Below are positions 49,791 to 59,816 of a stretch of DNA of 64,000 nt, piece after piece. The stretch is from Sphagnum compactum (taxonomy: Eukaryota; Bryophyta; Sphagnopsida; Sphagnales), in contig OZ234496.1 of the NCBI GenBank assembly GCA_965153455.1, positions 15,554,304 through 15,618,303 on the forward strand. Reading direction: 5' to 3'. Position numbers and translations under genes: made by a program. A model generated the notes under the pieces. It was not told the DNA's origin and searched no databases. It saw nothing but the letters and a program-made list of their open reading frames with translations. Numbering within the stretch: the first letter of the stretch is position 1; each line of letters begins with the position of its first letter.

Positions 49791-50012
49791 CACTATAAAA
49801 TATAATTCCTAGGATGTAAAATGTGAACCTAAGGAAATAGGGCCCCTAGGCATCTAAGGCATTTCTAGGCATGTGGCCCAATTGTAAGCTTCCACTAGGC
49901 ATATGTAGGTCACTTGTAAGCCTTAAGTTATAAGTGTCACAAGAGGGATTTGAACCTTTCACCTTCATGGTGATAAGCCAAGGTGTTAACCATCCAACCA
50001 TCACTACATGTG
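49791..50012 (-). mobile_element. tRNA-derived SINE-like sequence
   Basis: On the minus strand, from about 50012: ATGGTTGGATGGTTAACACC (A-box-like), CTTGGCTTATCACCATGAAGG, then GGTTCAAATCCC (B box, 49945-49956) and a non-tRNA body. This is the head structure of a plant tRNA-derived SINE. The 3' boundary at 49791 is a guess. No clean cloverleaf, so it is not a functional tRNA gene. Confidence 0.5.
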
Positions 50013-50049
50013 ACAATAAATTATGTCATAGCAAAATATTCAAACATGA

Positions 50050-50640
50050 ATTCATTTTGAATTAAATTGGGTGGAACAACTTGATTAAATTTGATTAAAT
50101 TAACATAAACTAGACTAAACTTGGTTAAACTTGGTTATTTAGGCTAAACTTGGTTAAACTTGGTTATTTAGGCTAAACTTGGTTAAACTTGGTTATTTAG
50201 GCTAAACTTGGTTAAATTAGAATAAATTAACATAAATTTGGCTAAACTTGGCTATTTTGGATAAAATTGACTAAATTAGACTAAACTTGGCTAAAGTAGG
50301 TTAAACTAGGCTACTTTGGTTCGATTTGGCTAAACAAAAATAACATATAGTGAAATAAAATAATTGAAACTAAATTATGTTATTTAGGCTAAGTTGGGTG
50401 GGCTAAATTAACTAAATCAGGTTAAATTAAATTAAATTAAATTTGGTTAAACTTAAATAAATAAACCTAAATAAGGGTATTATAATTTTAGCCAATTTTT
50501 TCTCAAGTAACCAAATTTAAGTTGATTTAACCTTCGTACTTTAATTTAACATTGTTTAGCCAAATTTAACTAAGTTAAATCAAGTTTATCCTCATTGCCA
50601 AATTTAACCAAATTTAGTTAAATTATTACTTACCTACTCA
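50050..50640 (+). repeat. Satellite-like block of TTGGTTAAAC words with a 29-bp tandem core
   Basis: A clear 29-bp tandem repeat, gctaaacttggttaaacttg plus gttatttag, starts at 50143, 50172 and 50201. Around it to about 50460 are degenerate variants of ggctaaacttgg. From about 50500 to 50630 the same words appear as the complement (ttaaccaaatttagttaa), so the block is roughly an inverted pair and could fold into a long imperfect hairpin. Confidence 0.8.
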
Positions 50641-50954
50641 TTATGCCACATTATTTATGTCATGACTAAAATTAGTCACACTATAGTAAACACTAACACC
50701 ATGCTAATATGAACATACCACATCATTTATACCATGACTAAAAATAGTCACAAATTAATAGGAATTAATGCCATGTTAGCATGGTCAAATACACATGTCA
50801 GTAGCATTGTCTAATATGACTATAATTGTTTGTCTACTTAGTCATAATAAACACTACTACTTTTGGCAAGGGGGCAAAACAAACAAAAAATTACCCTTTT
50901 TAGTTATTTTGAGGTGGTATAAACTCCAATTTAATCATTGTACTCACCAAAGGG
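50641..50954. other. Spacer between satellite and retrotransposon scrap
   Basis: About 310 bp of AT-rich DNA with short words repeated (catgactaaa(a/t)tagtcac at about 50660 and 50740). Nothing else seen. Confidence 0.4.
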
Positions 50955-51190
50955 GGGGTGAAAAAGACATGGTTTTGTGCATGTAGCCTTTTCCATAGGT
51001 TGTATGAAACCCATTGCTAATAGTTTATCAATGTCATCTTTCACTACTACAACGTAATTTGGATTTAACCTATACCTAGATTGATGTGCCAATGGTATGG
51101 TTGTATCCAATTCAATTATGTGTTCAACTAACTCTAGTGGGATCCCCTTCAGATCTTTGTATGTCCATGTAAAAACATCCTTGTACTCTC
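50955..51190 (-). pseudogene. Ty3/gypsy reverse transcriptase fragment
   Basis: The minus strand reads DVFTWTYKDLKGIPLELVEH, then QSRYRLNPNYVVVVKDDIDK, then LLAMGFIQPMEKAT. These match the start of the gypsy RT domain ('FAWSYKDLKGI ... RRMNPNYA..VKEEIDKLL.VGFI.PVE.ATW'). It stops before the catalytic YxDD region. It is a short relic; no LTRs were found next to it. Confidence 0.85.
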
Positions 51191-51640
51191 AAAAAAGTTC
51201 CCCCAACTCCAACACCTTCTTTGGTTGTAATTAAAAATTCAACTTCACTATATGTGGTTCCTCTTTAATCCCCAAATTGAGTTTTGTTAATTGTTGTTCT
51301 TTGGTTAATGTCTAATTGGCTATTTACAGCTAGTCTTAAGCCTTGACCTTTGTTGGGGTTTCATTTATTTGAACATTCCGTAGTTGGTGTTTATAGTACA
51401 ATTCTGGATACATTTTTTCTTATAGAGCCATTACTAGTTCATATTCACATTGTAGATAAGAGGTTTAATCTGAATACTGAATATTGGAAACTTACATAAC
51501 AAACTACAAACCACAAAAAGAACTACAATATCCACATAGTTACAACAAAGAGATCTCATTACAATCTAAACTAAATTGTCCAAATATGAGAATTAAAAAT
51601 GAACAACTAAAATGATTTTTGTAAATGTCTAGATTTTAAA

Positions 51641-52380
51641 TCATGTCACATCATTCACCCCCAAGCTTCTACGTAAGGCCTGAATAGCCAAGAGAGTGTT
51701 TTCTCTATTCAATTCTATTACACCTACCAATGTCCTACTACTTTTTAAATTTGGAAATTCCAATGGAGCTTCTAGCCCAGACACAACGCCCCACATCTCA
51801 ATGTAATCATCATACATGTTTGCAACAACCCTTCGACTTTTATGCTCCCTCCCAAGTACAACTTTCCACCAAGGTGTCTTTACCTCTCTCCCAAAAAAAC
51901 GTGTTGAACTTGTGAAGGGAAACAAAAGGTTCATCAAATTCATGTAGTGATTAAAAAATTTAAGTAGAAAACGTACTTCATTTTGTTTATAAGTGGCATT
52001 GCCTCTATTATTAGTTGCATCGAAATAACAAAATTCATGAAGACATGGGACCATAATTTAATTGCAGAATCTAGTTCAAGGTCCCAACATATTAGATTTG
52101 AACAAACACATTGTCTTCATTGCCTTATGACTATTGGAAATTAGATGCAATACTAAAGTCTTATGTAACTAATAGATAAGTCTGTTCATCATCCACTTTG
52201 AAATGGTTCCCATATGCCTTCATTTTTGGGTAACTTAATGTAATGAAACTTGGAGGGATTGAAAGCATCAGAAGATCTATGTCTATAGGGGAAGTACAAA
52301 CACCTTGATGGGTTTGAATGACATCCTTCACCCATTTAGCCATCACATCAATTTCCTTCAAGTGTGGTAAAAATATCATA
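51641..52380 (-). pseudogene. DUF4216-like C-terminal part of CACTA transposase
   Basis: ORF 52161-52379 ends MKAYGNHFKVDDEQTYLLVT, as in the 'YG.H.RV.' entry to this region. After a frameshift ORF 51641-52054 gives FDATNNRGNATYKQNEVRFL and TPWWKVVLGREHKSRRVV, matching the 'DNRG.PTY...GFL' and 'GWKVVL.K.PRS.R' motifs of CACTA proteins. Between them part of the domain is lost. Confidence 0.75.
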
Positions 52381-52888
52381 GGTTGAGCACTTGTAGTAGG
52401 GTTTGATAGCCATGCCCCTTCAAATTCAATTCTCCTAACCTCAATGCAAGCCTTTTCATCCCTATATTTCCTACAAAACCCACAAGATAGGGATTATTTG
52501 ATGAAGTACCTATCAATTGAAGTTGTACCAATCAGCCAAACATAGTTTAAACTTCTTTGCACTGATAATAAAATCAACAAGTTAAACATGATAATCCACA
52601 TATGGAATTAGGGTACCAGTAAGTACATGGCATCCATCAAATACATTAAAATGTTTGAAATTCAATTGATAATGTGCAAGTTGATCAAAATTCAGTAGAC
52701 TAATAAAATATACTCCTTTTGTGGGTTTAAAATGCCTCAAGTTTACTAGAAATGTTTAGGGTTAAGGGTTAAATAAATATAAAATGGTAGAGGCATGTGT
52801 GGAAATTTTGGATACTTGGAGCTGAAAAACTAGAGTTCTCATTGGTATTTATTCCTAATAAGCAATTAAGACACAATTTAAGCACCTA

Positions 52889-53120
52889 ATAATGCATATT
52901 GAGGTTTAAGGTTTCAACAACTAGATAACACACAATAACAAACCTCAAACTAACCTAATCCATGGATAATGCACATTGAGGTTTAGGGTTTCAACAACTA
53001 GATAACACACAATAACAAACTTCAATCTAACCAATCCACTGATAATGCATGTTGAGGTTTAGGGTTTCAACAATTAGATACACACACAATAACAAACCCC
53101 AATCTAACCTAATCTACAGC
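52889..53120 (+). repeat. 76-bp tandem repeat, three units, inside the CACTA element
   Basis: Units start at 52889, 52966 and 53042 with ataatgcatattgaggttta-like sequence and share gtttcaacaactagataaca and caataacaaac. The second and third contain the word tgaggtttagggttt. Non-coding. Confidence 0.9.
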
Positions 53121-53379
53121 TACCATTTAGGGTCCACAATTGAGTTGCAACGAACCCCTTAAGTCATAAATATCAATGGTTGAAATTAGGGGAACTCACT
53201 ATATCCATGGGCCCATGATTTTAATGTTTGTTAACACATATTCATCTGCAAGATTCCGAAGAATGGAACCAAACACAACTTTTGTAAGAGCACGTCTTAA
53301 TATTTTTCTAAAAACTCCTTCTTCCTCTACATCCTAAACTATTTTAGACACATGTTCAAATTCGTGAAAATATTCAGTC

Positions 53380-53881
53380 ACAAATCCCAACATCTTTTCC
53401 AACATGTAGCCTTCAGCCATTGACCTTCAAGGTCGTGCCATGGAATGAACATAGCCCTTCAAAACCTTCATCATCCGTTCCACTATATACATCCATATGT
53501 TATGAACTAGCCCATAAACATCCAACTCATCTATTACATGCAACAATAGATGTGTCATTATATCAAAGAAAGATGGAGGAAACTTTTACTCTAACAAAGA
53601 AAGTATAATTGCCACAATTTTGTGTAGATTTGCATTGTTAGAACGGTTTTAAACCTTCCACAAACCTATCAAAAGACAGAACTAAACTTCATAATGGCCA
53701 TCCACGACTCCATTGCCATAAGCCCCTGCAAGCACAAAGGCAACACTTGTTGCATCAACATATGGTAATCATATGATGTCATGGAATTCAATTTCTTATT
53801 TGCCACATGTTTGGCCAATGAAGCCCCATAATCTGTGGGAAGTTTCATTGAACCAATCTTCAACAAAAATGTCCAATTCAT
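53380..53881 (-). pseudogene. DUF4218-like part of CACTA transposase
   Basis: ORF 53669-53881 has SYDYHMLMQQVLPLCLQGLM (family: SHDCHVLMQQLLPVAIRG). Further down, minus-strand translation at about 53380-53530 gives IVERMMKVLKGYVHSMARP, a stop, then SMAEGYMLEKMLGFVTE, matching 'PFERYMK.LKGYVRN.ARPEGSIAE.Y...E'. The domain is recognisable in full but carries an in-frame stop and lost sequence between. Confidence 0.85.
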
Positions 53882-54199
53882 CTATTGTAAGGACATATGG
53901 CACATGCGGTTTCAAGATTTTGTGTTGGTTATTTGGATGTTGTTTTAACCATAAATGTTGTCGAATGCCTTCAACTTGCTGTCACGTTGTATCTTGATAA
54001 TGTCTTTCTGGCCAAATATGGTGTAGACCATATTTTCACATATTTTTTTGTGATGTACATCACATCCAAAGTGTGCTGAATCAATAAATGCTGCCATGCC
54101 AATACATGAAAAATCAATTAACATACATTCAACCCACAAATGACACCCTTTCTACAATTAATGAAAAGATGGGATGCAACACCATTAGTAAACACATTA

Positions 54200-55790
54200 T
54201 CCCTTGAAGGTCACAAGTTACAAAACCCATTAAGCCTTCAACCAATTTGGCCTTTGTGTCATCCATTTGCATAGTCACAACTTCAACCTACATGAACAAA
54301 TTTTGAGGGTTACCATGCCCCCATTTTTTATGGTCATAGGAAAGACATATGTTTCCTATCATTACCCCATTTTCTATTGCAACACTAGTGAAAACATGCA
54401 CAAAGATGTCAAGACCCACCAAGGCACCTCCTAGAATTTTAGAATTAAATATTCCACTTACAACTTGATGATAACCACCAAGGTGATATTAAAAGTTACA
54501 TTCACTAAAATTAAACTCTTGAAATTAGTGACTTCAATAGTATGTCCACACTTCATAGAATTTGGTGAATGTAATTTGTACCTCAAATTAAGGTAGATCA
54601 TAAAAACGGTGCAGTGCTTTATGCCACTAATCTTCAATGGATCGCCTTTTGAGCTTGGTGTGTTTCCAGCTCCCAACCATTCTTCATATTTTATTGCCCA
54701 TTTTAATATGTCACTAGTTGTTAATGGTTGAGATCTATTCCTATGATCTTCTTTCCCATTGAAGTGAATTGGATTTTGATTCTTTCGATATGGGCTTTCA
54801 CCAACCATCAACAAAATCCTTCATATACAACCTTACCCAATTCCACATCATGGCAAGCTATCAAATCTAGCCCATAAATTGGACAAGCTTTGTAGCCTAG
54901 GTGCACACATCTAGCCACAAGCCCATATGCTAGAAAACCATGGATAGTCCGCATAAGAATTGTTCTTAAGGTGAAGTTCCCTTGCCCATTAAGCCTTGCC
55001 ACATCATAAGTTGCAACCCCCCTCCACAACATTTGCAACTATTCTATTAAGGGTACCATGTACACATCAATATTATGCATTTTCACTGACTCTTTCCCAG
55101 GGATAATCAAAGTTAGCATGATGAAAAAAAATTTAGTGACCAGAATTTCTTAGTGACCAGCCATGGTGGGAGATTATAATTAAAAGCAAGACTGGCCAAG
55201 TAGACCAGATAAAATTCTTCTCACTATATGGATTAACTCCATCCATAGTAAGCCCTAATGTCACATTAAGGGGCTTAATTGCAAATTTTGGCCACCTAGC
55301 ATCAATATGTTCCCAAGCTTTGCTATCAGCCACATGTCGAACCAAGCCATCAGTGCTTTTGTTGCAATTATGCCACACCATGAGATTTGATAAGACAAGG
55401 GTTCTAAACATTTGTTTAAATCGCAGAATGAAAGGGAAGCGACGAAGAACCTTATTTGACACCTTTGATTGGCCAACATCCTTGTATCATGCTAATCCAC
55501 ACTTTGGACAAGTTTCCATTTCTGCATACACCCCTTAGAACAAAACATACCCATTTGGACATCCATGGATAATTCTATAATTGAGGCCTACCCTCTTTGT
55601 CAAACTTTTTGCATGATACATGTTTGAAGGGAAACAATTATTTGATGGGAGTAGATACTTCAACAAAAGTGACAATAGTTCATCTACGACTTTATTGCTA
55701 ACCCCATAAATTGTGCAAATGTTCATCAAAAGCTGAGGCACTCCCAAGCTCCTTGTTAAACTCAAGATGAGTATAAGTTGGTCAAACAGC
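54200..55790 (-). pseudogene. Tnp2 transposase core of the CACTA element, broken
   Basis: ORF 55535-55792 includes VSNKVVDELLSLLLKYLLPS and RVGLNYRIIHGCPNGYVLF, the 'ACPNDCILY' zinc-finger lead-in. ORF 55133-55479 has VADSKAWEHIDARWPKFA and VTLGLTMDGVNPY, matching 'HPADS.AWK.FD...P.FA ... NVRLGLASDGFNPF'. ORF 54808-55038 has NFTLRTILMRTIHGFLAYGL, matching 'F.LRA.LLWTI.DFPAYG'. ORF 54458-54814 continues through GKEDHRNRSQPLTTSDIL. The order is that of an intact transposase; each piece is in a different frame. Confidence 0.85.
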
Positions 55791-56561
55791 AAAATTGTTA
55801 GAAGTTCGGGGCACGCTCCCAGCTCTCAGCACTAAAAGGGGTAGAGGGATGTGCTGAAGCTCCAGGATGGGACTAGGAAGAGTGACAAACTTCTAGTTAC
55901 TCACTCGAATCTACATCAAACCAGCCCACAAGTTGGTTAGTTCAATTTCTGGAGCACTTTTAGTGCTAGGATAAGCCACGAGCGACTTTGGACTCACAAG
56001 ACTCACGATGGCCCGGACTCGGGGGAAACCACCACCTTCCCCCATATAGTATTCTCTGCGCCTCTCCACGGCACCTACATCCGAATGGCTTTTTGTCTGG
56101 GGACTCCCAAGGAGAAGTCCCGAAACTGTCCTGATTTAGACTCTTGCAATTTTGTGAGGCTATAACTCTTTACTCAGACCTCCGATTGGGACGAGGTCTA
56201 AAGCAAAGTTGTAGCTCTCGTTGAGAGCTTTTCAACGGTGTCTTGCACTCTACTTGCACACACCGGGGTCGGGTCGATTCCTGACTTTTAATGGTCGGTA
56301 GTCAAATTGTCAATTTGACTCCCAACTCGTCTTTTGGCCATAACTTGTGCTGCAGATGTCCGAATGGCTCATGTAAGCTCATTTTTGACATCTACACTTC
56401 AATAACTTTTCAATGATATAAAAAACTCCTCAATGAGAGGTGTTTTGACTTCTACAATTGAACTCTGAAGTTTTGGGAGTCCCGATGGACTCCCAAGTCC
56501 CCATTTCGTGAGTGTGAGTGTCATCCTCACACTCTTCCAAAAGTAAGGTTGCGATAATAAC
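55735..56561. mobile_element. GC-richer insertion splitting the CACTA transposase, possible solo LTR
   Basis: On the minus strand the transposase reads ACQPLYTGIHSTKLATTM up to about 56562, then resumes as LLMNICTIYGVSNK at about 55734. Family alignment needs these to be adjacent, so about 0.83 kb is inserted. The insert is less AT-rich and holds motifs such as ctataactctttactcagac and gattgggacgaggtct, similar in style to plant gypsy LTRs. I could not fix its ends or a target duplication, so the type remains open. Confidence 0.55.
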
Positions 56562-57220
56562 ATTGTAGTTGCAAGTTTTGTGGAATGAATGCCTGTATAC
56601 AATGGTTGGCATGCCTTTCACATCCCATCCATATCTACCCCAATTTCTTCATCATTCTCAGTTGATATCTCTTATGTATATGTGGGTGGTTCATTATTTG
56701 CATTGCCTTCAAAGATTCCAAGCATATTTTCAAAGATTGTCGCAAGTTCATCCACAATTGAAAGCACCTTTTGTACAACACAAGTGCTGGCCATTTCATT
56801 TAGTTGGTTGCCTTTGGTTCACCATATCTATAGGTTGCACTAAATGCTCCAACATTGTTTCAATATCAACACCCTGGTTCATCTACACTTCCTTTGCTTA
56901 CATACCTCTTTGTGCACTTGTTGCCCATTCTTCATTAGATTCATCTGTGACACCAGGTCCTCTCAAAACTCGATATGCAAGCTATCGGCCATATTTTATC
57001 AAGTGCTCCTTTACATTGGATATCATCCTAGGTCTCGATCTCCCTTAATAGTAGTTACAAGGGCACCTGAGTTTCTGCATTCCATACTTCCCAACCCATG
57101 ATAGCTTTCGAGCCCATAATTTTCATCTTTATGTTTTTGTCGCTCAATGTCATCTAACGGGTCCTGCATCTCATTTGCCAAGTGTGCATTGTAGGGAAAA
57201 TTCACATCTATAATAACCAT

Positions 57221-58036
57221 GGAGTTTGCAAACTTTGTACATGGGAAAACAATATGGCACTATCATTAAAATTCTCTAGGGAAAATGCAAATGGCGCATG
57301 ACAAATTCCAAATGGCAATGCAAATTGCTTGGGAATTATAAATTACATGTCCATTGTCCCAAATGACATCCATTATGTATCAAAACTTATATAAGTTTCT
57401 AATGTTAATGAGATCTAGGGTGAAAGCAATTTTTGAACATACTCACTGTCCTAAAATGGGCCTAGTACCCAACTTTGAGATTTTTTCAAAATAACTTTTT
57501 TAATTTATTTAATAAAAGGGGGGTGTCTTGGGGTATGCCTAAGTTATAGATTTACAACATTTAGGTTAAGGTACTTCATTATGGTAAGGGGATCTTATTG
57601 AGGAAAACAATCATATCACTTGTTTGAAATTAAATTTTGGAACCCTACCAAATGGAATAAATGTTTTAAAAAACATAAAATATAATATTTCGCTACATTA
57701 TGTAACTTGGAAGTATTTTATACGTGTGCCGTCAATCCCGTAATAAGTGCAAGATGGCAACCACTATGTAATACTAGTGATGTTCGATCACATTTTCCAT
57801 GTGACCAGTGACCACCAATAAATGCTTTTTTCTCCCTTGCAAACCAAAGCACATTCGCGCCTTTGTAACCTGACATCTAATGTTTTTGGTTTTGTTGATC
57901 TAGTTTGAGTGTGTAGAAACTAAAGTCTCCACAACTTGAATTATAGTTTGCATTTGATCCTCCCCCATTCCCACTTGCAAGTGTGTGTTAAATTTTCAAA
58001 GTTGATGGAGCTACCAATGGTTGAAGTTGTTGCGGC
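57221..58036. other. Intergenic AT-rich DNA, no gene recognised
   Basis: Short ORFs only. It may include the 5' end of the CACTA element but no terminus was seen. Confidence 0.4.
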
Positions 58037-58860
58037 CTAGGATTGTGGAGCAGGCAATGTTTTGGGTTTGTGTGGTGAAGGGCTTGATCCAAGGAAGCTT
58101 AGCATTGATGAATTTGCCATAGAGGCAGATTGTGTCAAGTTGCGGGGTCCTAGGAAAGGCCACAATGGGTTTAAGTTCAAAGTTGACAGCAACCCTTTAG
58201 AGCTTGAAACTAGGATCAAAAAGTTAAATGATATTATCTATTAAAGAGGCCAAGCAAATATTGCAATTTTCTTGGCCTTTGCAAAAGGAATTGTGGCAAA
58301 AAGGAAGGGTGCCCAAGTTAACTGAGCAAGATTTGCAGGGTACACAAGTAAAGATCAAGCACGTCATGTTGATAGTAAAAGGGTCCTACTACCTTGTGCG
58401 TCTACTTTGGTCTTGCAACGTGTGTAGACTATTCAAAAAGATCACCAAAGTCCTAGCGGAAGTCTGATTGCTATAAACATGCCACTGAAATATTTGCAAG
58501 ATGTTTTGAAACAACATGCCATGCTCATTGAATTGCGAAATGAGGAAAGTGACCCACTTCATGTGGACATGGAGGGCTTATCCAAGGGAAAGCTTCAACT
58601 TTCGTTGACGATTCAGAACAACAAGCAAGAATATGACTCTACCTTTGCGTTAGTAATTTAGGAGAAGAAGGTAGTACAGAGTTTAAAACAATCCATTGAG
58701 GAAATGAGGTTAGTCGTCATCAAACTCAAGCAAGATCTCCATGATTTACTTTTGGTGAATGGCTCTGAAATGACAGAAGCATCCAGTATTGGTGATGTCT
58801 CAGACACTAGTGATCCTAATTCCAGAAGACAATTTAGCCAAATTTGGCTATAAAAAGTAT
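58037..58860 (+). pseudogene. Broken coding-like stretch, family unknown
   Basis: Four plus-strand frames follow one another with short breaks: GLDPRKLSIDEFAIEADCVK (58062-58244), KELWQKGRVPKLTEQDLQGT (58228-58467), YLQDVLKQHAMLIELRNEES (58479-58661), then after a TAG VQSLKQSIEEMRLVVIKLKQ to about 58850. Composition and lack of poly-Phe/Ile runs make it look like real protein, partly coiled-coil, broken by stops. I do not recognise the family. It could be a decayed gene or transposon protein. Confidence 0.35.
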
Positions 58861-59390
58861 GCAGGTAAAAAAATTGAAGCATCTTTCTATATATCTGGTT
58901 ACCTATTGCAACTTCATGAGATACTAGAATCTGGCGATTGAAAAAATTCAGAATATTATTTTCAAAATTTGTTGAGAATAAAATCACAAATTAAAACACT
59001 TATTTTTCCAGGCAGTTGAAAACAAAAGAAAGGTCAACTGACAAAATTGATTAAGATTTCCCATGGATGATCACCACTTTTGCTACATCACAAATTCACG
59101 AACAAAAACATAGTCAGCCTTTCTATTGCTGGCTACAAATAGCCATAACAGAACTTTAAAAACAAATTGCAAAAAGAAAATGTTTTTTGAGATTTTCGAT
59201 AGCCAGAGTTCGACAAAAGTTTCAGAAAAAGTGCATGATTTTCGATTTTTCAGTGTTTAAGTAGGTAGCCAAAAATAAAAGGATGTTTAAGCACTTTTTA
59301 CTTTCATATTTAACTAGCTTGTAGCCAAGTTTGGCTAAATTTACCGATGGATGATCCTCACTTTGGCCACATAAAAAAATCATGAAAAAA
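58826..59390. mobile_element. Non-autonomous TIR element (about 565 bp)
   Basis: The left end reads aatttagccaaatttggcta and continues through gaagcatctttctatatat and ggttacctat. The right end (about 59240-59345), reversed, reads aatttagccaaacttggcta, acatccttttatttttgg and ctacctactt. This gives terminal inverted repeats of about 90 bp, diverged. An internal stretch at 59040-59095 resembles the outer flank of the copy at 34430. No transposase inside. Confidence 0.55.
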
Positions 59391-59816
59391 CATATATAGT
59401 TTTAATTATTAAATTGTATAATAATAAAATTATTTACTATATTATAATTATTTAATAAATAATAACTGGTTCGAACTTTGAACGTGCCATATTTCTGAAT
59501 TTTTAAAGTTGCTTTGACGAGCTGGTCTTGACGCAGAACGCGTTTTCCGCGACCTTGAAGGACCTCCTCTAACTTACCCCTCTCTCTCTGCAGTTTGCAG
59601 TTTGCACCCCCTACTTCTCCTGTGTGTGCGCGCAGTTCCAATATATGATTTTTCATATTGTTGTTCTTGAGTCATTTTAAGCTTGCAGGACTTCAAACTG
59701 GAAGTTTTTGGGCAGGAGTTTATATAGTGGACTCCAGGTGATCTGTAGAAGCTGGTGGTGTTATCGGCGGTTTCTTAACTCCTTTGAGTTTTCAATTTAG
59801 GCTTTTCAGCAGCACC
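59391..59816 (+). promoter_or_regulatory. Upstream region of the lectin receptor kinase gene
   Basis: Holds an AT-only stretch (59400-59465) and a TATA-like tttatatag at 59719-59727, about 90 bp before the start codon, at a plausible distance for a short leader. Pyrimidine-rich ctctctctctgcag near 59580 is also present. No enhancer motif was identified. Confidence 0.4.

Larger units (their letters stand above)
51641..57220 (-). mobile_element. Decayed CACTA (En/Spm) element with Tnp2-type transposase
   Basis: Pieces of one Tnp2-type protein lie in order on the minus strand from about 57220 down to 51641: acidic N-terminal region, transposase core (about 54200-55790), DUF4218 region (53380-53881) and DUF4216 region (51641-52380). 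Stops and frameshifts break every part. Termini starting CACTA were not located. The element carries a 76-bp tandem repeat (52889) and is interrupted at about 55735-56561 by foreign sequence. Confidence 0.85.

Noticed and set aside
49940-50012. Functional tRNA gene
   Set aside because: A- and B-box words are present but I could not pair an acceptor stem or a clean anticodon arm.
55794-56566. Transposon bounded by the 5-bp direct repeat ATTGT
   Set aside because: The left ATTGT lies about 60 bp inside the insertion defined by the transposase reading frame, so the match is probably chance.
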